64,000 nucleotides of DNA from Verrucomicrobiota bacterium (GTDB taxonomy: Bacteria > Verrucomicrobiota > Verrucomicrobiia > Limisphaerales > UBA9464), in the NCBI GenBank assembly GCA_017309115.1, contig JAFLEF010000001.1, positions 1 through 64,000 of the forward strand, in the 5' to 3' direction. Shown here piece after piece: positions 17,741 to 26,422 of the stretch (position 1 is the first letter of the stretch; each line of letters opens with the position of its first letter). A program made the translations under genes and the position numbers. The notes below the pieces were generated by a model. That model had not been told where the DNA came from, made no database searches, and worked only from the letters and a program-made list of their open reading frames with translations.

Positions 17741-18631
17741 TCAGGATTCCTTCCAGAGTTGGATGATGGCGCTCAAAAACATGTCGCACTTGTCGGACGG
17801 CCACTGGACGTTGCTTGTCCCCAGCAGCGCGTGCTGTTGGTGCGCACACTTCAGCTTGGAGCGGTCAGTCTGGCAGAGCCAGTTGATGCTATTGATGAGG
17901 GTGTCTTGATAGCTGGTCCCAAACTTGTCGTTCGGCACGTTCCACATCATCCCTTCCAGATAGTAGGACGGAGCGATTTCTTTGGTGATTTTGCCGTCGG
18001 CCACCAGCTTGCTCCGCATGTTCTTCAGGATTCGCACCATCGGCTTGAACCAACTGCTGGTCGCTTGGTGTTTCGCCGTGCAGTTGTCCGAGTGCAGTCT
18101 TGGATAGTTGATGATTCGCCCGCTGGACGTGGTGGGAAAGGTTATGCCCAGCACATATTCCTGGTCGCTCGGGTTGATGAACCGGGTGTAACGGCGGAAC
18201 TCGTAACAGGCCACCACGTCCGCACTCCGTCTCGACCCGTTCGCCTTGATCTGGATGGCCTTGTTTCCGGGCGTCACGTTGGCGGCCTCAAACGCCCTGG
18301 TCAGGCGGTTTACGACCCCGGTCCTGAACTCGGTAAAGCTGTAGGTCGCGCTGCTGAACGCTTGCTGGAACGCCGCCTGTTGCTCCGATGGCAGTGCGCT
18401 CACGTCATACCCGTAGATCGAGTCCAGCCGGATGACGGTGTCCACGTCGCTTTCAGCGTAGATGTTCGTGGCGTTCCCGTAAGACCCTTGGAGGAAAACC
18501 TCAAAGCTCTTGTCCTTGTAGGCCGCCGCTTGATCTAGCAACGCCGAGCGAACCGTCTGATAGGTGGCGCTGGATTGCTGGATAGATCCCTGATGCGACC
18601 ACGTTTCGAGTTGTGATTCAGAAATGGGCAT
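17741..18631 (-). CDS. CD-NTase (CBASS cyclic-oligonucleotide synthase)
   Basis: A 296-residue nucleotidyltransferase of the SMODS/CD-NTase type. The active-site signature is GSYGNATNIYAESDVDTVI: GS at 49-50 and Asp62/Asp64. A third acidic residue lies in RRSADVVACYEF (D138). All are present, so it should be active. Such enzymes sense infection and make cyclic di- or trinucleotides that open the adjacent effector. No Cap2/Cap3 ubiquitin-like accessory genes are present, so with Cap15 this is a minimal two-gene (type I) CBASS. It lies 15 bases after brxC on the same strand. The product nucleotide cannot be read from sequence. Confidence 0.88.
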   Translation of the reverse strand: MPISESQLETWSHQGSIQQSSATYQTVRSALLDQAAAYKDKSFEVFLQGSYGNATNIYAESDVDTVIRLDSIYGYDVSALPSEQQAAFQQAFSSATYSFTEFRTGVVNRLTRAFEAANVTPGNKAIQIKANGSRRSADVVACYEFRRYTRFINPSDQEYVLGITFPTTSSGRIINYPRLHSDNCTAKHQATSSWFKPMVRILKNMRSKLVADGKITKEIAPSYYLEGMMWNVPNDKFGTSYQDTLINSINWLCQTDRSKLKCAHQQHALLGTSNVQWPSDKCDMFLSAIIQLWKES

Positions 18632-18646
18632 ATCGCACTCCTGGAT

Positions 18647-21600
18647 TTATCCTACCACCACCGGCCCTTCCTTCAGTTTGGCGACCAGCGTCGTTTCCTG
18701 CGTCGCGAGCCACGCCTTCACTTCCGCTTCCGTGCGGAGCGTGTCGCTCTTGAGCGTCACGTATTGCGTCTCGGGTTCGAGCAGCTTCGCCGCCTTGCGC
18801 GCCGCGTTCTGGAATCGGGCCGTGAGTGCCGCTGTCTTGTCGTTCCAGCTTGCGACCGGTGTGTTCTGGAGGGCCGAAAGGAGTTGTTCGTCCGAGCCAA
18901 CTTCCAGATCGGGCACCGATGAGATGCCTTCCTCACCCATGATGCTGATTCGCTGCTGCCCGGAAATCTTCTGCCAGGCATCGCTCGACTCCAGTTCCTT
19001 GAGCAGTTCGGCGTGTCGGCTGGCGAAACCGGTATGCGCGCCCGTCACCGCCGTCCGCAAGGCGTGGGCGGCCTGTTTGATCATCGGCGGCACATGGTCG
19101 GAGTTGTCGAGTAGCAGCCGACCATCGAGGATACCCTTTGCAGCCGCCTCCACCTCAGCCAACGCCCCGACCCCAGTGCCAACGCTCAGGAACTTCTGCA
19201 ACTCCTCCCACTCGGGAACGCGTTTGGCCGCGAGATCCGCCTGCTTCTTCCACTTGGCGACCTCGGCTTTGAGGAAATCAGCCTGGCCCAACAGCCCCTT
19301 AAGTCGGTCGTTACCCATCCGGGCGCGCAAGTCGGTCAACTGGGTCGTTTTCGGTGGTTCCGGCAGAGGAGCCGCGCCCCCGGCCTCACCGGCCAGTGAC
19401 TCCGCCAGTGCCAGATACTCGCCGGACTTGATCTCCAAATCGTCGCTGGCCTTGGCGGAAATGCCGGCATCCTGGAACAGTCCCCGCAGCTTCAGCTTGT
19501 CCGGCCCGGTCAGAATGATGGATTCGGTGCGGAACTCGGTCTTGGAAATCTTGTTCTGGTCGAGCTGCCCTGCCGCAAGTGCCTGGCCGTTGTGGCGCGC
19601 CAACAAATGAGCGCCCGAGTGGAGGGCGATGATGGCGCCGTCCACCGCATCCTGCGGCCATCCGTAGGAATTCGCAGCGAAATGCTTTCGGAGTTCTCGG
19701 CCTTCGATGCCGCTACCTACCTTGATCAGGATTTCACGGCAGACGGGATGCTGCTCCGTCGCCCCGTCGAAATCAACGGCGCGCAGGGGTGAGTCATCCC
19801 CATTACGGGCGCGGTTGATGACACTTGTCCACCCCTTGTGGTCCGCCTCGCCGAAGCGCGGGAAAAGTCGAGCCAATGCGTCGGTCGCGCCATCGCGAAC
19901 CTTTTCGGCCAGGGTGAGGTTGAACAGTTCGGTGCCACCGCCTTTGTAAACCTTCGCGCCACTGGCGACTTGGGCGATGAGTTGGTCTCGCGCGCGCTCG
20001 GCGTCACCCAACCGCGTGCTCATGCTGCTGCGAGCCTCTTCGCCTTCGCGCGTGCTTGGAACACCCTTTCCGTCAATCGTCCCTCGGGCGGCCTCGGCAC
20101 GGATGATCTGTTCACGCAATTCTTGCGCCGACGCTTTGGGAACAAACACGAACAGGATCGGGCTGTCGGTCCCAGCTGCACGCGCTGCATCCACCACGTT
20201 CTTCTGTGAAGCGTTCCACTCGTTGCGCACCCACACCGGCACGTTTTGGCCGGTTGCGTCGGGAGGCTCGGGCGCGAAGTGCAGCACCAGTTCGCGGGGT
20301 TCGTTGCTCGCGCCCTGTTTCAGCCGCACCGTGTTGATTTCCTTTTGCAGCGCAGCTTGCAGTAGCGCGTCGCGCTTCTGATGCACCACCGATTCGTTGC
20401 TGCCGATCTGCGTCTGGCGGTTGCGGAACTCCTTGTCCCACTCCTGCGATTCCTTGGTCTGGAGATTATACTCCTCGCCATCTTTCAGCAGGATTCCTTC
20501 GTCCACGAGTTTCTGGAGCGCGAGGGGCACGTCCTTGCGTAGCTTCGTGCCATCGTTGGCCAGGTCGCTGACCAAAAGGTCGGCCAGCATTTCCGCAGTC
20601 GCCCGCACCCCGCAGTCCGCACCGCTGGTGCGGGGGAGTTTGCGAATCAGGAAAATCAGACCGCAGAGTCGGGCAGATAGCCGGTCCTGCTTGCGGATGG
20701 TCTCCTCCAACTCCCGCAGAAGCACTCCTTGCTGCACCATACCGGCCTGCAACTGCTCAAACATGAAATCGGCCGGCACAACCGTTCCAAATGGCAGCTC
20801 AGCCAAGCCACGGAGCGCTTCGTGGATGATTTGGAGCTGGGCTCGCAACATCGCGCTCGTGCCGGCTGGGTCCACCGCCCGAAGCACATGCTCCCAAAAA
20901 CGACGACGGACCGGCAGGATGGGATAGTCGTCCGCCAGAACGTCCTTGTCCTCCGTGCGCGTCGCAATCGCCGTGGAGGATAGTTGGCGGGCAATCTCCC
21001 CTGCGTGCGACGCGAGCAGTTGGCGCACGGCCTCAATCTTCTCGGGGCGCTTCGCCAGAAGCACCCGTCGCGTCACGTTTTCCACATCCGCATCGGACAG
21101 TTCCACCGAGATTGTGAACCGAGCCCGCATCCAACTGAACTCCGGCACATCGGAACTCAGTGCGCTTTGGCCCGCTCCCACCAGCAAGAGCCGGGAGTCG
21201 AGTTGCTTGCCCAACGCCTCCGCGACCTCCACAACCTCGCGGGTGCGCTCCAGATTGTTTCGGACGTAAATCTGCACCTCGTCCAACACCAGGATGGTGA
21301 GCGGCAGACCGTCTTTGCCGCCCAACACTTCCCGAGTCATGCGCAAGAACTCGGCCGTCGAGATGTCCGTCGGCTGCGAGAACTCTTTTGTCAGCAGGGT
21401 GCGCAGCCCATCCGCATTGCCCAGTTGAGGATCAGCCTTGAGCAGTGCTGCCCGCAGCACTGGACTCACGAACAGATTGTTCAGTTCGCGCATGAACTCT
21501 TTGCCACTGGCCTCGACGTCTTTCCTTACCGCGTCGTAGAAGCCGTTGTTCTTCAGATACAGGCAGAACTTCGCGAGACTGTATTTCTCCGGAAGTCCGC

Positions 21601-22075
21601 AGGAGCGCAGGATAATTCCGAGGATGGTAAGCCGGGTGCTTTCCGCGCTACCTGACGGCAACGCGCCAAAGGCGGCGCGAAGGCCACCAGCGCGGCGACC
21701 GCTCGTGTCCAGCTCCTTGAGCGCCGCCTCGATCTCTTCGGGCAACCTCGGCACGATGCTGCGCGCGGTCGCCCCGTCGGGAAACTCAGTGTTCACCCAC
21801 AAGTGACCGATCATTTTCAGCAGGTGCGATTTGCCGCTGCCGTAGAAGCCGCTGACCCACGCGCCGCTCTGATCCGTGCCACCCACCCGTCCCAGAAACG
21901 CTTCGAGAATGCGCAACATGCCATCAGCGTATTGTCCTTCGCAGACAAAGTTGGAGAGTTCCTCGCGCAGGGTGGTCCACTCTTGGGGCGTCATCCCTTC
22001 GTTGATGCGGGCCTGCCCATTGTTCATGAGCTTGGCGGTCGCCGGATCGCGGAGGAATATTTCTCGGTTCTTCAT
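18647..22075 (-). CDS. brxC: BrxC, BREX P-loop ATPase
   Basis: 1142 residues, typical for BrxC/PglY, a large ATPase present in most BREX types. Walker A is GFYGSGKSH (76-84), and the Walker B-like segment is LTILVLDEVQIY (around 264-268). The C-terminal half is helical, with coiled-coil stretches (LADLRARMGNDRLKGLLGQ). The start MKNREIFLRDP is characteristic. It lies 9 bases after brxB. In type 1 systems pglX normally comes next, whereas here three CBASS/TIR genes intervene. Confidence 0.92.
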   Translation of the reverse strand: MKNREIFLRDPATAKLMNNGQARINEGMTPQEWTTLREELSNFVCEGQYADGMLRILEAFLGRVGGTDQSGAWVSGFYGSGKSHLLKMIGHLWVNTEFPDGATARSIVPRLPEEIEAALKELDTSGRRAGGLRAAFGALPSGSAESTRLTILGIILRSCGLPEKYSLAKFCLYLKNNGFYDAVRKDVEASGKEFMRELNNLFVSPVLRAALLKADPQLGNADGLRTLLTKEFSQPTDISTAEFLRMTREVLGGKDGLPLTILVLDEVQIYVRNNLERTREVVEVAEALGKQLDSRLLLVGAGQSALSSDVPEFSWMRARFTISVELSDADVENVTRRVLLAKRPEKIEAVRQLLASHAGEIARQLSSTAIATRTEDKDVLADDYPILPVRRRFWEHVLRAVDPAGTSAMLRAQLQIIHEALRGLAELPFGTVVPADFMFEQLQAGMVQQGVLLRELEETIRKQDRLSARLCGLIFLIRKLPRTSGADCGVRATAEMLADLLVSDLANDGTKLRKDVPLALQKLVDEGILLKDGEEYNLQTKESQEWDKEFRNRQTQIGSNESVVHQKRDALLQAALQKEINTVRLKQGASNEPRELVLHFAPEPPDATGQNVPVWVRNEWNASQKNVVDAARAAGTDSPILFVFVPKASAQELREQIIRAEAARGTIDGKGVPSTREGEEARSSMSTRLGDAERARDQLIAQVASGAKVYKGGGTELFNLTLAEKVRDGATDALARLFPRFGEADHKGWTSVINRARNGDDSPLRAVDFDGATEQHPVCREILIKVGSGIEGRELRKHFAANSYGWPQDAVDGAIIALHSGAHLLARHNGQALAAGQLDQNKISKTEFRTESIILTGPDKLKLRGLFQDAGISAKASDDLEIKSGEYLALAESLAGEAGGAAPLPEPPKTTQLTDLRARMGNDRLKGLLGQADFLKAEVAKWKKQADLAAKRVPEWEELQKFLSVGTGVGALAEVEAAAKGILDGRLLLDNSDHVPPMIKQAAHALRTAVTGAHTGFASRHAELLKELESSDAWQKISGQQRISIMGEEGISSVPDLEVGSDEQLLSALQNTPVASWNDKTAALTARFQNAARKAAKLLEPETQYVTLKSDTLRTEAEVKAWLATQETTLVAKLKEGPVVVG

Positions 22076-22084
22076 GGTATTTCC

Positions 22085-22639
22085 TTACTTGCTCGCCAAG
22101 CCGGTGATCGGTGTGGCGAGGTAGTTCCAACCGTCACGGGCATCCAACAGCCGGTAAGCGTTTTGGTCATATGCTCCCGGAAAAAACACCACCAAGCGGC
22201 CACGAATATGGCTCTCGATTTTCTGCAAAACGAAGTGCAGACGGGTGAATCCGTAAAGCCCCGCCACGCCGTGCACGGCGAGGACGTTGTCGTCGCTGTC
22301 ATTGCCGGCCAGGAGCGCCTCGCGAAGGCGGGCGGCGCAGGCATCGGCAAACTCGCTATCGAATTTCAGGGCGAGGTCCTCCGGATGGTGGAAGTATTCC
22401 TCCCGATACTCCTCGGCGGCCATCCATTCAGGAAATGCATTGGTCAAATCGAGTTCGCGCCAGCCATGCCCAGCAGCCTTGGTCCGGTGTTCGAACTCCT
22501 TCAGTTTTACTAGAAGCCGCCGCTCCTCCTCCTTCGGATACACAACGAATATGATCCGTTGAGCTCCGGCCAGATTTCGCTGCCAGGGCGCGGAAATGTG
22601 CCGCTCGTATTGTTCGGCGAGATCGTCAATGCGCGACAC
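22085..22639 (-). CDS. brxB: BrxB-like protein (DUF1788)
   Basis: A 184-residue protein between the BrxA-like gene and brxC, the usual BrxB place. It has the DUF1788 pattern: an N-terminal basic helix (MSRIDDLAEQYERHI), a strand IIFVVYPKEEERRL, and near the C-terminus a VVFFPGAYDQNAYRLL block before a short tail. No catalytic motif is known for the family, which is required for BREX methylation or exclusion in studied systems. Its start overlaps the end of the upstream gene by 14 bases. Confidence 0.82.
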   Translation of the reverse strand: MSRIDDLAEQYERHISAPWQRNLAGAQRIIFVVYPKEEERRLLVKLKEFEHRTKAAGHGWRELDLTNAFPEWMAAEEYREEYFHHPEDLALKFDSEFADACAARLREALLAGNDSDDNVLAVHGVAGLYGFTRLHFVLQKIESHIRGRLVVFFPGAYDQNAYRLLDARDGWNYLATPITGLASK

Positions 22640-23516
22640 GGGAATCCTTTATTTCTTGCGAGGTAAGGAGCGTGGTAAAACCGACTTCGATTACGTCGCC
22701 AGCCGATCGTAAATCCAAGCCGCCAAGGCGCTTCGCTTCTGCCGCCAGGTTCCTCAGTTCACCCGGCGGAACATCCAGCACTCGTGCCCACGTTGTTTCA
22801 AACAATCGCCCCCCTCGCGATCCCTCCAGATAGCCAAGCAACAACGCATAGGCCGTTGCTAGTGGCGTAGGGCGGATCATTCGCCGGAACTTACGTGCAC
22901 GCCCCTGAAGGTGGCCACTCTGCGTCCAAGAGGACGAAGCATTTCGCACCACTTTGTCGAGCGTTGCGTCATTCATCCGGGTGCCGACGGCGGTGCGTAC
23001 AGCGTCTGTGATTTTCTGTCGGGACAGTTCCTCGCCCCCAGTCATGGCGAGAATCGGTTCAGCCGTATCGCGCAGTAGGGGATCCCGTGCAAGGGAACAC
23101 AGAAGCGCCAGGACAGGGCGCCCCGGCACATCGTCCAGCCAGAAGCGACGCAGGACTCGAAACAGCGGAACCGTTGGTTCGAGGGCGTAAAGTTCGGTCA
23201 GGTGTTGGGCCGTGATCTTGCGGTTAGCCCCTGTCTGCTTGCCGAGAGCATTTTGTTCGATAATCGCGGTCAAATAATCGGACCGACTTGCATCGACAGG
23301 AACCGAATCCAGCAATGTCGAAAACTCCTCCAACATGATGGTTCGGCTGGAATGAGTTCCAATCGCCCCACCCTTGAAGCCCAGTTTCCGCGATAAGCTT
23401 TCGGCTAACACTCCAATACGACTAGCAGGGTGTACGGAAACCGTCAAGTCCACCGGCAAACTAGCCGGCGTGTAGAATTTCAGTGTGGAAGACGGCGGTT
23501 CTAGGCAAACCAGCAC
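22626..23516 (-). CDS. brxA: BrxA-like protein, first gene of the BREX operon
   Basis: A 296-residue protein preceding brxB. BrxA (DUF1819, usually ~200 residues) is a small helical DNA-binding protein. The central part here, ENALGKQTGANRKITAQHL and LLCSLARDPLLRDTAEPIL, resembles the conserved core of that family by eye. The extra ~80 residues may be an over-long N-terminus, since internal starts are possible, or a real extension. The first ~35 residues (STLKFYTPASLPVDLTV) look beta-rich and unlike BrxA. Assignment relies heavily on gene order. Confidence 0.6.
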   Translation of the reverse strand: MLVCLEPPSSTLKFYTPASLPVDLTVSVHPASRIGVLAESLSRKLGFKGGAIGTHSSRTIMLEEFSTLLDSVPVDASRSDYLTAIIEQNALGKQTGANRKITAQHLTELYALEPTVPLFRVLRRFWLDDVPGRPVLALLCSLARDPLLRDTAEPILAMTGGEELSRQKITDAVRTAVGTRMNDATLDKVVRNASSSWTQSGHLQGRARKFRRMIRPTPLATAYALLLGYLEGSRGGRLFETTWARVLDVPPGELRNLAAEAKRLGGLDLRSAGDVIEVGFTTLLTSQEIKDSRVAH

Positions 23517-23793
23517 ACCGTTCGAAAACCAGTGGAAGTGATTCGTATCCAGGCTTCAGTGCAGTTTCTCACACCCATCTAAAGGGAGCTTCCCATCGGA
23601 AATCCATCGGAATTGCAAAGCGGCGGCGGCAACGCAGTGTCGCTGCGGAGAACCCAGTCAGACGGCGTCCCAGCGGTCCATCTCCACAGATGTGAAACAG
23701 TGCATCAGGGATCGCTTCGTCCTCGAAGTAGCGGTCCGTCCAGGCAACGAACAATTCCCAGACGACTTCCGAGTCCCGGCTGTCGCCCCCTGG
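23517..23793. other. Leader region upstream of the BREX operon with a possible gene remnant
   Basis: Any promoter for the defence operon should lie here, unless transcription enters from the TPR gene upstream on the same strand. I could not pick convincing -35/-10 boxes. On the minus strand, codons around 23760-23590 read WELFVAWTDRYFEDEA and then FHICGDGPLGRRLTGF, which looks coding, but the only starts are TTG or none. It may be a relic or a short gene. Confidence 0.3.
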
Positions 23794-24852
23794 CTAAACG
23801 GCCGAGTTTGCGAGGGCGACTTGGTACTCCCCCTCCAGTGGCAAGCCCGTCTCAGCTCCCGGTGAAGCCATCTGGACGCCGGCGTGGATAAGGGAGGCTA
23901 CCTCCAAGGCAGTCAGGGGTTCGGTGATGCCATCGAGGAAGTGAACGCGGGACGGATCGGTGAGGCGCAGTCCGTGTTGACCCAGCAGCGCAGCCTTCAA
24001 GGTGAGTTCCTTGCCGGCCTGAGGGGTTAAAGCGCGCAATCGCCGGACGGCAGATTCCATTGCCGACAAGGCCTCAGGGTTCACGCCTTCGGCGTTCCGA
24101 AGAAGTTTGTCGGTGGCGAGTTGGTTGAGAGCCCTTTCGGACAGCTCCCCTACCCCGTTCGGGTCGAGGTCTCGGGACTTTCGGTAGGCGACTCGTGCCG
24201 CAGGAATGTCGCCCGTCTGACGGGTGGCTTCTCCCAACAGATACCAAGCCTGGGCGTCTTGAGGTGCCACTGATACCGCAGCTTCCAGATGGGGGCGCGC
24301 TTCGGCGGCCCGACCTTGTCGGATAAGGATGCCTCCCAGGTTCTTTTGGGCCCACGGATCCGAACCGTCTTGTTCCACCGCACCGCGAAACGTTTGTTCC
24401 GCCACAACCAAGTCTCCCAGCCGACCGAGCGCCACTCCCAGGGCAACCTGTCCCCGGAGGTGGTCCGGATGCTTTTCCAACAAGCGGCGCAAGACCGATT
24501 CCGCTCTGGCAAGGTCCCCCAATTCGCACCACGCGACGCCGAGGTTGTACAGAACATCGGCATCATCGGGACGCCGCGAACGGATTAATTCCAGGAGTTG
24601 GATTCCGTCACGGAGCTGACCACGGCGCAGCTTGGACAGCGCGGCTTCCACCGGTTGGAAATTCGGCGTCACCCAGGTCACGGAAATCTGCTCGGAAGTC
24701 ACCGTGACTTGTCCGTTGGCTCCCAAGTCACGGAACTGACGCCGGAAGAATTCGGCCACGGCTTCACGAAACTCCGCGCTGCCCAGGTCCCGGGCCTCGG
24801 TCGGCAGGAGGCGTACGTCGAAAGACGTCAGGGGCAGAGAGAACTGTTCCAT
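23794..24852 (-). CDS. TPR-repeat protein
   Basis: About 352 residues. Residues ~75-245 contain at least five 34-residue tetratricopeptide-like helical repeats, such as VLYNLGVAWCELGDLARAE, GVALGRLGDLVVAEQTF, NLGGILIRQGRAAEARPHL and WYLLGEATRQTGDIPAAR. The N-terminal ~70 and C-terminal ~100 residues have no family I recognise. It is cytoplasmic with no signal peptide and probably scaffolds protein contacts. I chose the ATG 5 bases after the upstream gene stop (MEQFSLPL); an ATG 36 bases earlier is possible. It is likely co-transcribed with the gene before it. Confidence 0.7.
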   Translation of the reverse strand: MEQFSLPLTSFDVRLLPTEARDLGSAEFREAVAEFFRRQFRDLGANGQVTVTSEQISVTWVTPNFQPVEAALSKLRRGQLRDGIQLLELIRSRRPDDADVLYNLGVAWCELGDLARAESVLRRLLEKHPDHLRGQVALGVALGRLGDLVVAEQTFRGAVEQDGSDPWAQKNLGGILIRQGRAAEARPHLEAAVSVAPQDAQAWYLLGEATRQTGDIPAARVAYRKSRDLDPNGVGELSERALNQLATDKLLRNAEGVNPEALSAMESAVRRLRALTPQAGKELTLKAALLGQHGLRLTDPSRVHFLDGITEPLTALEVASLIHAGVQMASPGAETGLPLEGEYQVALANSAV

Positions 24853-24857
24853 GGGGT

Positions 24858-25694
24858 TCAGTGGGAATGCGGTATCCAACGCAGCCAATGGCCCAAGCCC
24901 AGTTCGTCGGCCCAGGATTGAATCAAGGCCCGGTCATGAGCGGGGCCGACTCCCAACGCCTCCAAATAGGTCAACAAGGCTTCGCCCTTTCCCAACGCCC
25001 CTGCTGCGAGGTATGGCAAGGTCCATCCGGGTTCGTGGAACTCGGCACCCCAGAACTTCGCAAAGGCGGCATTCATCCCGAGGTTCAATCGAAGCGGGAT
25101 TTCCGGAACGGTTCGCTGGATGTCTGGCTTCAGAAGGGCCGCATGGGTATCCACCTGCCGCCGCAACGCCTGCTCTTGGGCGTCCTGCAATTCTGGGAAC
25201 CGGGTGCGGAGATCGAAATCAATCCGGATTCCGACCGGAATCGAACGTAACATCGACATCAGCGAAGTCTTAAGGAAGTCGGCGAAGGCGTTCTGACGGT
25301 CCGCCGGTAAGCCTGCACTGGGTGGGAAGGACCGCACCCATGCCAGTGAATCCGCGTTGGACTCTGCCGTATCCGTCAGGTCGAAGCGTTCGGAAGGCGT
25401 GAGAGTGTACGTCCGTAGGACGAAGGAACACTGGAAGGCGATCAGGTAATCAACCATCGCCCGAGCGTTGGGATGGTACGTGACCCGATGCAACGGGACT
25501 GCTCCGCGGGCCATTTGAACCCGGGCCAGGAGTGGCGCCTGCAACTGCTCATCGGCTTGGACCTGAACGGGGCAGCCCGTCACGGCTTCGACTTCCCGCA
25601 GGAACTGTTGGCTGATGGATCCGAGCGACATTCGTTGCCCGGAGAATACGAGGCGAACCCGGGAAGTGGCGAGTCCGGAGCCATGGATGGCCAA
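24858..25694 (-). CDS. Hypothetical protein
   Basis: A 278-residue soluble protein that I do not recognise. It begins MAIHGSGLATSRVRL and has mixed alpha/beta character, a VRMARG/HRVTYHPNARAM-like central region and an Arg/Gln-rich helical stretch (FPELQDAQEQALRRQ). No signal peptide, membrane segment or catalytic motif is evident. It is followed after 5 bases by the TPR gene and faces a divergent gene 31 bases away, so a bidirectional promoter probably lies between 25695 and 25725. Mobile-element cargo is inferred only from its surroundings. Confidence 0.5.
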   Translation of the reverse strand: MAIHGSGLATSRVRLVFSGQRMSLGSISQQFLREVEAVTGCPVQVQADEQLQAPLLARVQMARGAVPLHRVTYHPNARAMVDYLIAFQCSFVLRTYTLTPSERFDLTDTAESNADSLAWVRSFPPSAGLPADRQNAFADFLKTSLMSMLRSIPVGIRIDFDLRTRFPELQDAQEQALRRQVDTHAALLKPDIQRTVPEIPLRLNLGMNAAFAKFWGAEFHEPGWTLPYLAAGALGKGEALLTYLEALGVGPAHDRALIQSWADELGLGHWLRWIPHSH

Positions 25695-25725
25695 ACTGGA
25701 CCGCGCGAGGTAAACTTCCGGCCGC

Positions 25726-26232
25726 GTGAACCAGCGTCAGTTGATCGTGTACCAGTTCAGTCGGGAGAAGGTCGAACGAGGCGACCTTGCGGCCTTTCTG
25801 TCGCAATTCGGACCTCCCCAGTTGCCATCAGGCCCCGCCTTGGCTGCGATGATGGGTGGCATGTTGCTCACGGTGGAGGGATACGACCGGGATTCTCGGG
25901 AGATTTATGCCATCCCCGAGGTTCGGAAATTCTACCTCGCCCTCCATCGCGTCTGGCCCTTCTGGCTCTACTTCTGCGACCTGAACCAAGACGGCCTCAA
26001 AACCATGGTCCTGTGCTGCCTGCCAAGCCTCTCGTCGGTAGCCCGGCCAGACCGCCCCTTGGTCGGCGTGCACGTGGATCCCCTCGAACTCCTGCGGTTT
26101 GTAGCCGGTGATTTCACCCCCATGAACTACCTCTGCGACCGGGCCGGGCTATCCGAACGCGCCATTTACAACCGCACCAAGGCCGTCATGGAATATTTCG
26201 GCTTCCCCTTCGACGCGCCGCCGCCAGTTTGA
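25726..26232 (+). CDS. Hypothetical protein with C-terminal helix-turn-helix-like segment
   Basis: 168 residues. The N-terminal part (MNQRQLIVYQFSREKVERGD) leads into an alpha/beta region with aromatic clusters (VWPFWLYFCDLNQDG), and the C-terminus carries LCDRAGLSERAIYNRTKAV, which could be a helix-turn-helix. It is transcribed away from the 278-residue gene. It might be a regulator of the neighbouring module, but this is a guess. The following ~190 bases are without a gene. Confidence 0.5.
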   Translation: MNQRQLIVYQFSREKVERGDLAAFLSQFGPPQLPSGPALAAMMGGMLLTVEGYDRDSREIYAIPEVRKFYLALHRVWPFWLYFCDLNQDGLKTMVLCCLPSLSSVARPDRPLVGVHVDPLELLRFVAGDFTPMNYLCDRAGLSERAIYNRTKAVMEYFGFPFDAPPPV

Positions 26233-26422
26233 ATTTGGATGTGCCCCCCAGGTGACGGAGCCCCCTTTCGAACTTGCCGGGTCTATTGAGGCAATGGGCA
26301 TCTGCGCCTTGGTTCCGCCATCAAGCCTTCGATCTGCTGCTCATCCAAGCACTAGCCTTCAAACGGAGCACGTTCAACTCCAACGGCCACCTCTTCGGAG
26401 TTATGCCCAGACCGCGCGGATC

